Shown piece by piece: positions 12,546 to 26,418 of a stretch of DNA of 64,000 bases (position 1 is the stretch's first letter; every line of letters starts with the position of its first letter). The notes under the pieces were generated by a model that saw only the letters and a program-made list of their open reading frames with translations, did no database searches and was not told the DNA's origin. Origin of the DNA: Puffinus mauretanicus (Eukaryota; Chordata; Aves; Procellariiformes; Procellariidae); the NCBI GenBank assembly GCA_023333565.1, contig JAJKFH010002178.1, positions 1,054,001 to 1,118,000 on the forward strand, written 5' to 3'. The translations under genes were made by a program, and so were the position numbers.

Positions 12546-15500
12546 CAAGATACATGAATAGATATGTGAATGAACTAGAACAATGTGTTATTGTTTATGC
12601 TGTATTCACACATTTACATTCCAGCACATATTTGCAAACACTCCAGCTGCATTCACTATGTTAACGCTCAGTGTGGCAACCAGTGGAGTTATTAGCGAGA
12701 GCAGCCTGGAAGAGCTGCATCTTGCGATTTGAAAAGAGTATATATTTATCCCAAGGAATCAAGAATGCCTCCTTTCAGGGCTGAACTGAATTGATTGTGT
12801 GGGAATGATTCAGCTACAAAGGTTCCCTAGAGATGAACAAAAATGCCTTCGTGTCATGGAATTACTAATAGCCTACTGGCATATATGACAATGAATCCTG
12901 AAAGTATAGCGACGGGTAAGTGAAAGGAGCATCTCAGAATGAAACCCCAGGCAAGTCTGGTATAATTTGTGAAGAGTAAGTTCAGCGCTGGGAAAAGCCC
13001 CTACTTGCCGCACCTATTTAAAAATCCAAAGTTTGCCAGGAAAAGGACGTGTTAGGGCTTTGCCCGACAGAGCCTAGGTGTTCTGTGCCCAGAGCTGTCG
13101 GGGCACCTGCAGAGGCTGTGCACGAGCATGTGAAGATACAGCGAGGCATCATTCCAGAAAAGCAGAATTGAAATCCTGCAGTGGAAGCTGAACACATTAA
13201 ATCATGCACTTTCTAGTTTCTAGAGACTTTATATTAGCTATTCTCTACATCCTCAAAAACTACAGAGCACCAGTGAATAATCTTAACCCCGTGTTAGTGA
13301 AGCTTTTATTCATTTATTTCCTTGGTCTTCAAAGCAACAAATTTCCTGGCAGGCCCTTAATTCAAAGGCCTAATCCTTCTATCTATTTATTTGGATTCTT
13401 TGAGGAGATACTTCTGAATACAGAATGCTCTAATTACTGCTTTCATTGCCCTTACATCATCCTCCCATTTCTCTGTTGTTCAGCACAGCCTGGTTCACGC
13501 TCCTGAGGTATCTTCCCAGGAAGGTAGACCTTAGTAAAGGTATGGGAAACTGAAGAGCAGAGGATGCAAGAACAGCAAAGGATTGGTTTGGAACAAGGCT
13601 GTAATTAAATGGTTATGAAAGAGCAGGAACCAGCAGTACGAGAGGAAGATGGATAGAGGCGGGACTTAGGCCTTGGGAAACTGACTTCATTTTCTGCTGT
13701 TACAAGTTTATTACGCAGTTTTGAGTGAATTGCTTAACACTTACCCATGCTTGAAGTTACACTGAGATTTGCCTGTATACAAGCCACTACTGTTAAAGTT
13801 CACAAGGAACTACAGAAATAGCCCAGTCACCTTATCAAGGCTTGGACAAGGTCCAAACCATTCCTGCACCACCCAGATGAATAAAGCCATTATATTGACA
13901 AATATAACCTTTTCGCTGATATCTTCCTTCTTTAAACTAAGAATTTCACCAGTAGTAATAAAGGACGTGTCTGTGGGACCTAAACTGCTAACGGCCAGTG
14001 CCTTCAGGCTCACATCTTCACATACGAAAGGCCTGTCTAACCAGTCGTGACAAGCTGTGCCTGAAAACCAGAGGCTGAGTGGACATTTTTAAAATGCTGC
14101 TAGCCAAAATACAGAGCACTGCTTATGAGCCCAGCTCTCCCTCCCAGTCTAGGGTCATGCAACCAGCAGAAGGCAGGCCTTCTGCATTACAGGTGCTGGC
14201 TTCAGCCTCTGACATTTGTCCCTATCCTTCAGAGAAAGCTACGGGTGTATATGAGGGGAAGAAATGAATAAAGTCTCTTAAGAGCACAAAAATAAATCTT
14301 ACTGGACGATTTCCACCAGACTAGTTAATGTCTGTGCAGGAAATCTGGCAGACTGTTGATCACTCTTAGGAAGTGACCAGCTACATGGAACCATCAAGTC
14401 TCAGAACTTAAAACCTCCAGCAGGGAACCAAACAGGTGCCCTGGGTTTTTTTGCATAAGAAAAAGGAAAGTATTGTGGTACGTGTATAAATTAGAAGCAG
14501 AAAATACTGTTGCCAGATTTCTTAACTTACTTTAAAAGTAAAAATATTGCAGGCATCCTCACCCTAAAACAAAATAAATGTGAACTGTCAGCACTATTTC
14601 ACAACCACAAGTCCATTCAGGTTTTGTATTTTAAAACATTCAGGGTAACTGAAACAAAAAGGAGCTTAACTATAGCACTCGGTGTTCAAGAATATTAATT
14701 ATGGTAATGAAATACAGCAAATAGATCAGACAGAACGATAACACAGGCACAAGGAAAATTATTCTTTCTTCAACAATTTGTTATTGTTAGACTTCATCTC
14801 TTCTGACCTGCACAAATTGTATGTTCCTACCTTTTGAGAGGACATTAAAAGAAAGTTTCTCCCTTACTTTTCTTCCACAGTGGATAAAGCTTACACTTGA
14901 ACAATAACAAGCAACAACTGTAATCAGTTCAAACAGTAGCTTGGGTTGCAAACCGAGAAAATGCAGCTTCTTACTACATTGAGCTATTCCTGTTCAATTT
15001 TAATAAATACTTTGATTAGGAAAAAAAAAACCATCTCAGCTACTGTATAAGGCTATTACACTTTTCCTGTTTTATACAGTTATATAGTATTTGGAAATCA
15101 ATATGACTCAAGTAGCACACAAAGTACTGAAAATAGAAACACCCAATGGCTCAGCAGGATGCAGCATCCTTGAACCTTCAAACGAGACTTATAAGAAAGA
15201 ATAATTCCTGTAAAATATGGCACTTCATCCGAAGTATTACTTTTGTACAGTTTCCAGAAAACTTTTATAATTACCATTATAACATGGCATTAGGGAAAGC
15301 AATATTCCACTTGGTCAGCACTAGGGGTACAATTTTAGAAAAAAATTACATATAATGGTGTCTACTGAATCTCATCTCTCATAAAGATTACTGCCCTTTT
15401 GTAAGTCACACAACCCACACTGCAAAATGCAAAATTTGTCATCAAAATGTAATTCATTAAGGAAATGCTGATTAATTTTCTCACTCCCTGGTTCTTTCAT

Positions 15501-18500
15501 TCCAATTTGGGGAAATTTTTCTGTTCCCAGAGCACTTCTATTTTACTTGCATGATACCATCTTCCTAAGATATATGTAAAGTTGTCTATTTATGGCCATC
15601 CCTACTGTCCTGTCTACATTTCTATATCATTTAGTCTCCTGTGATTTTCAGGAGATTCGGTCACTCCATTCCTGCACAATAGTCATGGTCTAAAATTCAC
15701 CTTTATTAAAAAGCTTCCATGCAAAAGGATTTGATTCATCATTTATCACTCCATTACAGAAACACATAGCACCATGTGGCTTGGAGAAAGATGAAAATCC
15801 CAGTGTGTGAGTTTACTCAGTGAAGGCTTGGGAGCTGCTGAGTGGGCAAGGAAGAGTAAGGAATTGTACAGAAGGGGACATTCAGGCTTGCTGAGGCAGG
15901 AACAGCACTGTATTTATGAACTGCTGCTGCTCCTGTTTTATCCCATGAACTTGGACATTTTTCTAAGCAGCAGGATTGCAGTCAAAGGCTGCTGCCATCA
16001 GTCACGCTCCTCTCCAGCTGCTCGGGAGAATTGCAAAGGGGATTCCACAGGAATTCAGGCTGAACAGAAGTATTTCCACACTTGGGCAGGGGATGCTTTT
16101 AGTAGGAGTTCTTGGCGCTCCTCCATTTTCATTTTGTCTATCACAGTACCTACAGCCCTTCTCATAAAATATCCTTAGAAAGGCAGTCAGCGTCCAGGGA
16201 AAAGTTAAATGATAACAGACACCAACCATTCACACCATTTCTTCCACACAGGTGAACTTCTTTGGATTTGCAACCCATTGTACCTTTCTCTTCAGAACCA
16301 GAGAGGTATCTTTTTCAGGAACAAGCAGCAACAGTACTTTATCTACTCAGTCTGCTTCACCTTCTTATAACATTACACAATAAAGTTAAATTATAGCTTT
16401 GCCTTCTAGCCTCAATTCAGATTTAAATAAAACAAAGTATCTCATGAGAACCATGGGACCTACAACATGCTGAAGAGCAGAGCGAAAGCCAATTTAAGTG
16501 TTGGAAATTAGGAAAAAAGTGATCTTGATTTGTACGGCTATTAAAGAAAGGCTTTATTTCTGAACATATAAGCTTCATAAAGGTAAGATAAATTTATGTT
16601 TCTCAACAATCCAGCTTTTAATATCTTTAATATCTTTTAACGATACAAAATAGTGCTAGGAATGAAAAATAAAACCATTTAAAGGACATCAAATATATTT
16701 TTAAATCTAAAATAATTCAGAAACTGGGCTACACTTGTAGTCCACTTTCCCCTCAGTAAGACAGTAAGGAACAGATCTTGTGATACTATTATCACCATGG
16801 CAAATCTAAAACACTGATTTTACATTTATGCTTAAACATTTCCTAAGCATTATGATATCCATGAAAGACATATGCGCTAACATGACTTACAAAAGAAATT
16901 CTTGTAACACTATTGTTCACAAACTTCACTTCTGTAAAATTGCCAGCCTCACGCATTGGTTGTTTTCCTAAGACCAAAAATAACTTCTTTTGTCTATTCT
17001 TCAAGGAAACATCTTCAATCACATTTCAGTAAATAGCTTGACTTCTTTAATTAGACTGCTTTTCCAATATATTTAAAGTGGACTTTACATACTGATCTAT
17101 TTATTAGAGTAAAAGATGAAAAAAGCCCAAACAAAAAAGTCACCTGTATTGTTCATTCATTCAGAAATTTCATGGGGAAAAACTGAGTCTCTGTAGGGCT
17201 GGTGAGTCAATACAGTCCCACACACAACTGGAAATTTGTCAAGAGAGATGTAATTCTAAGACAATTTTTTTGGAAATACAGCAAATGCTTAGTGTACTTT
17301 CAGAAGATCATCTTGAAAAGTGCCAGAATGTGCAAGGACTCAACAGATGCAGTTTCTGTTGCAGCAATACTATTGTATATTAACTACAGGTTTTAACAGC
17401 CCATCACTTCTAACAGAACAGCTAGTAAATTACTTTTATCAAAGGATGTATATGTTTAATACCGTCATTTGTTTAGACTAACAAACTGCTTTGAAGCATA
17501 TGCATTTAGCATCTTAAATGCTTAAAAAAAAACCCCAAAACAAAACTCAAAAAAACAGAGAGCATATGTCATATTCTCATTACTCCACTGAGGTGATCAA
17601 TGGATTAACTTTTGTCCATTTAAGAAAATATAAAATGTGAACATAAATCCCCAAGCAATTTTGAGGCAGATGCAATACTTTTTATCTTCTGATCCTGGTT
17701 GCTCCAATCCAACAGAGTATACAAATCCAACCACTTTTAAATACCTGAGGAGTCCCATGGAAGACAACAGAAGTATCACAGATGCAAAGTTAAGCACATG
17801 TAAACGGTCTGTTGGACTAGAGCTCCTACACAGTAACATGTAAGATAAAAACAATGAAACCTTACTGAAGAGTTCAGGACTTGAATGGCAAGAGCTTGAC
17901 ATTTCTTTAAGACAGATCAGGAAAACAACCAAAATATTTGAGAACTTTTGTGGCAATCAAGGGAGGAAAACAGATCTTTCATATGGTTGAGTGAAAAAGT
18001 AATTTTCTTGAAGACGTAGAGAAGCTAAAACTTGAAAAAATAATAAACTGATAATAATTAAGTATGGTTCTTAATGGATTCTGCGCCTGTGTGCACACAC
18101 TTGTGTGGTCCAGACCGAGCATTTACGACTTCTCTTTCTTATGTGGACTCTTTCTGCCAGATACTATGTGAGTTCGTTCTGCAGCTTTTCATTTAGTCAA
18201 GGATTTACAGGGAGCAATACGTCCTGCACGTGAAATAAGCAGGAAAGAAATTACCTTTGATACCTCTGTTCTTTTTTCCAAACTTAGAAGAAAACAAGTA
18301 ATAGATTCAAATTGCTAGGGGATGAGAAGACAAACACTGACTACACAGATGAGGCAAGTTTTACTACTTTAGAAAAAAGGACTCATCAGCACAAGAGCAG
18401 GAACCCAGCTATTAAACTGTCGGAACACTTTGCAAGCCACAGCACCGGGTACCGGTAAGACCTCATCAGAACTGCTACATGCAAATCTGGTGATCCATTT

Positions 18501-21500
18501 TCAAGAAATATGATTCAATCTGGCACAAAAACAGGAAGAGGATGCTAGGAATTTCAGGGAATGGAAAACTTATTTATATTAGCAACAAAACCATCTTGGC
18601 TTACATAAGGATTGCAATACAATGACAATTAGGGAATAAGATTGCTCTTTAAATGTCAGAGGAAGTGTCATAAAAAACCTCTTAGGATGAAAGATAACTC
18701 ATACACAAAAAAAAAAAAAAGGAGGGTAGACTTTGAAAAGAGACCAAATATTAGAACGTTCATCCTCCTCTGGTCAAACACCTAGTAGCACCAGCAAAGG
18801 CAAACCACCTAACTAGAGTAAAGATGCATGTAACTCTACCACACAGCTAGGAGATGTCTTTCAGTTTCATTCCACACATACTCGTTTTTCCCTTAGGTGA
18901 CACTTTGTTTTCAATATGCCAAAGTGTATCACATAATTAGCATAAACATTCAAATATGTAGCTACAAAACTTGCAGCGGTAAATACACTGAAGTACCACG
19001 GCCTTAGTTTCTACAGTTTATTATTCTGCTATGAAAACAATTAAATGATATGCCACTAGCCCCCAAGATGAAAAGAAAAGAATGTATTTCAACATATGAT
19101 TTAGCAACTCTTGAATCTGATTACTAAACCAGAATAACATTAACAAAAATAACAGGTATTGAATAACTTGGGGCAGGGGGAAGAAATCTGACTTTGGTAA
19201 TGAATTTTAAAAAGTGTGTGGCTTGTTTTTAAACATAGAAAATGGGAAAAGGTTAGAGGACTCTACTAAGCAATCCCCAAAATATATATCAACATTTCCA
19301 GATTAATCCCTCTCAGACTAGGTTCCAGAACATACACCCATTAGTAATGAGAATTGTTACTGAAACACCTGAACTATTTTAAATCTAATGAATCAGCAGG
19401 AGTAATACACATGGTGTCGATATACCAGCCAACTCTTCTCCTCTGGGAATGGCACAGTTCATACAAAGAGCTGAACAACTCCTTAAATACTCACTGTTGA
19501 GTAAAACTTTGAGAACCAAAAAATAAGGTATTGTTCAAAATGGCAAGGCTTCACAAAATGAAACCACAAGCATAGCAGCTGTCATAATAGAAACCCATAT
19601 GAAATCTCTTTGCTGTCGGTTTCTGTGAAGAAACACAAACTTTCCAGGCCAAGATTTGGATAATAACCTTGTGGACCCTCTTAGGCATTCCCATCTCTCC
19701 AACTCCTGTGTATATTTCCCTGCTCTGTAACAAAGATATTACTCTTTTTCTCACACTTGTGCGCACAGTAGCTGGCAATACAAATAATTTCCATAAACCA
19801 GGAACCTGAGTTGTCACCTGAATCGTTCCATTATTGGGACCATCATACATGTTCTGAATTTGTAATATTCAGCAACTCCTAAAAAAGAGCTTATTTCAAC
19901 TTGCTTTTGACAGAGGTGAAAAATCTTTGCAACACAATTACTAGTAAACAACTGAAATGCACGCAGCTTTTCTACCTTGCATGTTTTTATTATTGGTAGA
20001 GTATTTAACCTATGCGATGCCACTGGAAGCGATGCAAGGGACCGTGGCAGCATCTACTGCACGAGGGCAAATATTCCTGCTTGCCAGCAGAAGCCAACTC
20101 ACCAGGCAGCGGCAGCATTCGGCCAGGCTGGCCTTGGTAAGATATACAGCAAGGTCACGGTAACTTCACTGCCCACAGCAACCAGCTGCCCCAGGCAGCG
20201 GCACCGGCTGGGACAGCCCTCCCTGAGGCACGAGGCTGTGCGTTGCCCATTTGGTACAAGAACACCATGTTTTCAGAAATAGTGAGAGAAGCTCTTGTGA
20301 CGGTGGAATAGCAGGTTAAGATCTGACAATGAACTCGAAAGAGAGGAATTAAGGACAACACTGTTCTTCAGACAAATGATTTTGATGACAATTAGGTAGA
20401 ATAAAAAGAATCATGGAAAACAGAAAAAAAATGGAGAAAAGCATTGCTTACACCCAAAGTGAAAATTCCAGTCTGCTTCAGAATTAGCCTACCCTGCTGA
20501 ACAAGATGGATCCGTAAATATTCTCCATTAAATATACCTAAGTAAAAAAAGATAGTATTTCTCTTCCACTTTGTAGGGCAAGCGTTTAACTCTATCCTGA
20601 TGGGATGTCTAACAGCACTGTGTCACCAAAGAGAGCAAAGGATTAAAAAGACAAAGATCTGATTTTTGAAATAGATATTGCTTTCAAAGAGACAGGCTAG
20701 TGATACTCCAATTTGCAAATTAAAAATGCAGAATAGTACCATGAGGAAGAGCCTGATCACCATTGTTTTAAATATGTTCCATATGGTCTTTCAGGCTAGA
20801 GTGTTTTCATAGTCTTTAATGAAAGAGCATGAACATTTAGGAGAAAAAATACCTCTTATTAACCTTCAAAAAAACTAAAATGCACCTTTCGGGGCATACG
20901 AAAATTCAGATCCTGGCAGCTGTTACTAATGATGAATTATGAGTTATATACCAGCATAGCTAGAGATTTTCTGGAAAAGAAGCTGCATCCAATCTGGAAT
21001 TTCAGAACTCATCTGAAACTAAAAGTGTGCCAGAGGCATATGTCAATTTGTTTGTTTGCCTTATATTTTAATTAATTAATTTACTTATTTTAAATCTGTT
21101 TTGCATGTGGGCAAAAGGTTGGGGGAGGGGGAATTTCCTGTAACCGAGTTTATTTTTGCAATAAATACCATGTTGCTTCTTAACACAATTTTATTCTCAC
21201 AAGAATAACAATACCATTGTTTCCTTATCCTCCCCTAAACACTAGTCTCTAAAGTGATTACAGCTAGATAACAAGCTTTAAAGGATAGGAAAATTCAAAG
21301 AGTTTGTAAGAGGGAAACAAAAATAAGGCTACTTGGGTATTCAGTAAAAGACCTGCATTCAGAGACCTTTTTCAGGTAAAAAATGAGCCATTTTACATCC
21401 TCACACAATCCCATGCTCGTAGCCACAGAGAAGGTAACAAGCTAAATATTAGGAGGTGTACCATTTTATTGTGAGTTTAATGAAAACTCCAAACACAATT

Positions 21501-23740
21501 ACATTTCGTTTTTATCCAGACTAAGTTAACCACTACTTACTGTTATGCCTTATTCACCCAGACTGGGTTCTAAAATGATCTTTTTCATCAAAAGCTTCTG
21601 GTGAGGACCCAGACAGAATAATACTTACACTGGCATGTCTGAGCCACTTGGTTGGTACAAACGCGAGTGGCTAAAAATTACATATGCTTTGTAGCCACTG
21701 TTTACTGAATATCAGTACTCCACGGAAAAGCATCTTGGAAACTTAATACAATGATGCACACAAGTAAAGTCAATTGTATATGGCTTTTACTGAGACTAAC
21801 AAATCTATATCACTGCCTTTACTTTAGAGTTACATTACATTTGAAGTGCATCCAGACAAGATACTTACACTAGCGATTTCCACGCTCCCTGCTTTTTCCC
21901 CTCTCTCATGCAGTATCCATATAACACACAAGCACTTTATCACTTTTATTTTTCCAAGGTTCCTGCCATAGCGGATCATTTACTCACAGCAGATGAAATC
22001 TGCATGAGATGCAGAAAATACTAGATGCTCTGGAAACTGTTGAGGTAGCTCTGCTTATTATTTTTAATGACAATTTCTTATAAGTATGGTAGATTTACAT
22101 GTAGATGTATTCATTCCTTTTCACGTTTCTTTGGGAAATATGATCTGAAATAGAATCCAAGGAACAGATTCAAATGTTCCTAGGAAAAAAAAAAAATCTC
22201 CTCCATAAGCTCTGACCCCAAGCCTAAAGAGCCATCCTCACTCCCATAAAATGAACGAAGAATTCTCTGATCTTCCTAAGCCGGTTTTTGTTCTTTTCAG
22301 AGACTTTCCAATGGAAAGATTTGCATTATGGCACTCTTTCCTGAAACTCTTTTTTATTTTCTCCTTGGAAAAAAAAACAAGTCTTAGAATTTTTTTCTCT
22401 ATAGAAGAGTGACCTCTGCAGTCAGTTTTTGCATAGCTCTTAATGCTGTTCTTTAATCTCTTTTTCAGTGTCACAGATTTGGGGAGGTGGGGGCGAGAGG
22501 GGGATGGAGAAGTGAGGAAATAGGAAGAAAAACAAAGAAAATTATCAACCTCTCAGAACTCTGATATCGAGCATTTCAAATGTAGGTGGTTTCCCTCTCC
22601 CTTTCCTTTGCTACAGGATGAAAAATGGTTCCAGATTTTGAGGAAACAAAACCCAAAACCATCACCAACACAGGAACCGTGCCACTCCACACCTTCTTCT
22701 GCAGTACTAAAAGAAATTTAATCCTGAAATGTTCACTCGAGAGGTGACTCCTCTGAATCTGTAGAAAAGGATTCTGAACCTACTGCAGACCACAAGTTGA
22801 ATCAACAGTGGGATGATGCTGCCCTCTCCAGTGCATTAACAGGAGTGTTGTATACAAGACATATGGAGGTTTTTTGGTTTGGGCTTTTTTTGGTAGAAGT
22901 GAGGCATCAGCTGTGTCCAATTTCAGTTACTTTACTTCAAATGTAAACAAACTGAAAGCAGCAGCATGAAGTAATATTCAGAGAACGTGATTTACTAAAA
23001 TATTGAAAAAATTAATTTGTTTAGAATAAAAGAGATTATTGAGGGCATATTCACATCTTGATATATTCACAAGACTTAAAAAAGAGATCTTTACTCCATG
23101 GCCACTTCACATGGTAAAAGCTGGTAAATAGACCAATTTGCAGTAAGGGAGATTTAGTGTCAATATCTATACAGCTGCAAAGATTCCCTTTCCAGCTATA
23201 AGATAATTCGCCCCAGTAGAAAGTATATAAGAAACTTAAAGAATCTCTGCCACTGAGAAATTGTAAAGAACAGTTAAGAAATATCTCCTGGGGACGGCTT
23301 AAGCACAATGCATCTTTGCATCAATTTGCTTTTGCTTGCCAGTGTCACTGACACACTGTAAGTTCAAAAGGACAAACACAGGTAGTGGGACCAGAGACTC
23401 CTTCCTACTTGCCACCTTCTCTATTTGCATTCAGAGTAGTGTGAGAATGTAGGGTACCACAGCCAGCTTCCAGCGCAACTGGGGCAGTTAGCATAGGTAT
23501 TTTTACAACCAGCCCAAAGTCTCTACCTTGCTGCCTGCAGGATCTTTGCAGCACTTCAGGCCAGCCCACTACACGTTGCGCCCAAAATGCCTGCAGCCAC
23601 CTATGCCTGTATCTGGAGAAACAATCATCAGAAAACTTTCTGCAGTAATGGAGAATAAATGCAAATTCAGCAATACTGAGCAGGATGACATTTTTCATGT
23701 CCTTACGCTCCTTCATCTAAGCAGGCAATACAACAAGCCT
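12546..23740. other. Noncoding single-copy DNA
   Basis: No gene is recognised. A strong acceptor-like site (CTTTTCTTCCACAG, ending 14880) is followed by stops in all three frames within 30 bases, so it cannot start an internal coding exon. Small GC-richer islands occur at about 13030-13130 and 20020-20250; the frames in them have no family match. Simple sequence includes an A14 run at 18707-18720, the 10-bp palindrome GTGTGCACAC at 18089-18098, a G-rich run at 21119-21130, and a G-rich tract at 22481-22506. An AATTAATTAATT-type patch lies near 21070. Otherwise I see nothing that can be supported. Confidence 0.65.
22481..22506 (+). other. G-rich tract, possible imperfect quadruplex
   Basis: Three guanine runs of four or five (22481-22484, 22489-22493, 22499-22503) plus isolated GG pairs lie within 26 bases, followed by more purine-rich sequence. 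The usual rule of four runs of at least three is not met, so only an imperfect or two-layer G-quadruplex is possible. It may simply be purine-rich low complexity. Confidence 0.35.
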
Positions 23741-23815
23741 TCACAGAGTCACAGAGTGGGTGAAGACAGAAGGGACCTCTGGAGATCATACAGTCCAACC
23801 TTCCTGCTCAAAGCT
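23741..23815 (-). mobile_element. CR1 LINE 3' end, 5'-truncated
   Basis: Read on the plus strand it begins with two diverged copies of the 8-bp tail unit (CACAGAGT twice). Then come text like AGAAGGGACCTCTGGAGATC and CAGTCCAACCTTCCTGCTCA, which match the antisense of the avian CR1 3'-UTR (a GGGACCTCTGGAGATCATC then AGTCCAACC run). CR1 is a non-LTR retrotransposon that inserts by target-primed reverse transcription. Its copies are usually truncated at the 5' end and end in short direct repeats rather than poly(A). The copy is on the minus strand. The divergence of the tail suggests an older insertion than the copy at 60431. The upstream limit of similarity is uncertain. Confidence 0.85.
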
Positions 23816-24277
23816 TCTCCTTTCCACCTGTCGAAAATGGATTAATCTGAGCGTTCAACAAGTTCGGTCACTCCCAGCCTGTTTCAAATGAAGATTTGGA
23901 TCTGCCATCAAGGAGCAGCAAACAAGAGTTTGCTGAATAAATGAAGGATTTTGTTAGAAAATCAGAAATTATTTATTAACATGCCCTATGAAAAATTAAA
24001 AGTCATTATGAGAAATTTCTTCCTTGTCCCCAGATTAATATATGTTTTCATATATACCATAAATTCAGGCTACATTTTATTAAATGAATGACCAGTAGCT
24101 GAAAGAAAGAAAACATACTGTCACGACTACATAGTAAAAGAAAAAAACCTAAACAATACTGTCCTTTTATATTCCAACAAAATGCAATAAAAAGCAGCCC
24201 TAGAAACAGCCCTCTTCACAAACTCTTTTTCAACATCAAGATCAACTAAAAACCATAAAAACCATCTAAGCTTATGC

Positions 24278-24400
24278 AGCCCATTTTGCAAATAGAGAAA
24301 GGTGCAATGCATGAAATGATCATAAAATAAGTGTTAACTAGACATTTGTTCAAGATCACGTTTACCATACATGGCACACAAGCCACAGAAGTTAGTATAG
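24278..24400 (+). mobile_element. Possible MIR-like SINE remnant
   Basis: CCCATTTTGCAAATAGAGAA, followed about 40 bases later by GTTAACTAGACATTTGTTCA and AGATCAC, resembles the MIR core (CCATTTTACAGATGAGGAAA then GTTAAGTGACTTGCCCAAGGTCAC). The similarity is patchy, as expected of a Mesozoic-age SINE in a bird. No tRNA-like head is visible. The call is tentative. Confidence 0.4.
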
Positions 24401-26394
24401 AATAAAGTAAAAAATCCTAAAGGCTTTTCTACTTGTAATTGAGTGAAAGTAGAAAAGCTGCCTTGCACTTTCAATATTGCTTATCCAGAAGGTGGTGTAT
24501 CTTTCTGATATAAAACATCCTGTCCTAAACAAAGAAGTCTCTGCTCCTGGAGAGAAAAATCTTAATTTTGAAAGAATGGGTTACAAAGGAATAATGAAGA
24601 AAGTAATGTTTTGTAAATCTACTCAGGACAATGGTATTGCAAGCACAATGGAGTGCATCAGTTAGAACTCAGAGACCAAAAACATAGCTTGGATTTCTAT
24701 AAAATCACCATACAAATTGTATTGTAACCGAGCTGCCTCTTCATTTACTCGGCTTCTATCTTTCACTCTCCTGTAATGCTTTGCTACCTAGGGATGCCCC
24801 CTTATATTTTCATCTCTCTCCTGTAATGTATCCTTCTATGTCCCATTATCTAGCTGTTGTCATTGTGATATTTTTAGTCTAAATTGCCACCCAATTTACC
24901 CGTTCTTTTGTAAGCAATTTAAATACCCAAACAGTACCTCTAGACATGTAAGAGCTGTATGGTCACACCAGTAAGACCACTGCAGTCAGGCATGACTACA
25001 AGTTTCATTAGATATATAAGAAAGCCTATTTTATTGTCTGTCAGTATAAACATGTATTGAATTTGGTAAGCCAATCTATATTCTGGGTATCTCTGTAAGA
25101 GAAATATAATTGCAAAATTATGATAAGTAATGTCAAATGATTTAAGTCTAAGCGCTGGTCTCAAATCCAAAAAAAAAAAAAAGGCAGGGCAGCTGGAAAT
25201 GCCAATGTGCAGATTATAAAGGTATCACTAATTTTCTTCTATTCAATACATTATGATTTATTTGGGATTTCAATTCTGTAGGGAGAGACTTTCACTATAT
25301 TTTAAACTTAGTCTTTTTCTGAAACAATGTAACAAATGGTGTAGTCAAAACAAATATTGTGAAAAAGAAGAGTGAGGAGGACAAGAACGAAGATTAAATT
25401 ATCATAAAACGTGCAGAGAGAGAGTTTTAGAGGAAGACCTTGCTTCAGTTATAAACTTTTTGTTATTTATTGTTCCATAAAAGTCATAAAAATGAATGAT
25501 GCAATAGTTCTGAAATAAACAAATGAAAGGCAACTATATTTATAGGTATGTATCTATTAAGAAGTGTTTTAATAATCAGGCAATATTTTATGACTATCAA
25601 CTTCACATCTATTCTAGACTTGTATTTAAAATGCACACTCCACAACCACCACATTAAAATCCCACATCTCACAAATCACAATGCAAACTAAAATCTCTTC
25701 CATACTAACTCAATTTATAAAACCTGAGAGTCTATTTAGTTCTTACCACTCTTTCTGTGTGAGCAAAAAAAAAGTAAACAAAGTAGATCTTTTAAAAATC
25801 CTGCCATTCTAAAATTAAAAGAAAAATAAAACATGATTGCAACTTAAAACTAGGAGCCTTGTGTCTTCTTTTTTAAAAAAAAAGTTTGAAGTGGTAAAAA
25901 CAGGATGTAAATATTTCTGAAACTTTTTGTGAAGCTGTTTAGAAGTGCCATAAATTTAGTCACTAGCTACAAAGCATGAAATCTCAGCAGAACATGATGG
26001 ATTGTCCCCAACAAGTAACAGCTTCTCTCTCTGAACTGCATATTTGGTCAAATTACAGTAAACCTTAGAGAAGTATCCAGTAAGTTCTTCCAGAAAGCTT
26101 TTTCCTGCGATGTATACAAGGTTCAAACAAGTAACAGCTAAGGGGCAGGATGCTTGCTGGGCTTTGCCCTGAGAACAGAGAATGTTGATGTCATTTTTCA
26201 TATTTCCCTACCTTCCACCTCAGGGTTTGATGGTTCTAGAAATGTACTTATTGTCTAGAATTGATGTTCATTGTTAGCTTGCAGATTTTATTTTATGGGT
26301 GAATTTTGAGAAAGGTATAAACAAAAAAGAACATATTAAAAAGGTTAGTTTCCAAAAAGACAGAGCTGTACGTAAAATTCTGAATTTGTATTTT

Positions 26395-26418
26395 TAGAGA
26401 GAGGGAGAGAGAGAGAAG
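26395..26418. repeat. (GA)n purine microsatellite
   Basis: An almost uninterrupted GAGA tract with one GGG interruption. It is a simple polypurine repeat with no visible link to a transposon. Confidence 0.8.

Noticed and set aside
14881..14927. Exon after the strong acceptor CTTTTCTTCCACAG
   Set aside because: All three frames hit a stop within about 30 bases and no good donor follows, so it cannot be an internal coding exon. A noncoding exon remains possible but unsupported.
15807..16178. 123-codon plus-strand frame
   Set aside because: No family match, no splice sites at its ends, composition like the surrounding noncoding DNA.
18707..18720. A14 run as the tail of a SINE or processed pseudogene
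   Set aside because: The sequence before it has no tRNA-like, 7SL-like or mRNA-like content and no target duplication is visible. The runs at 25169 and 45371 were rejected for the same reason.
20020..20280. Short gene in a GC-richer patch
   Set aside because: Overlapping frames on both strands of similar length with no family match; composition alone explains them.
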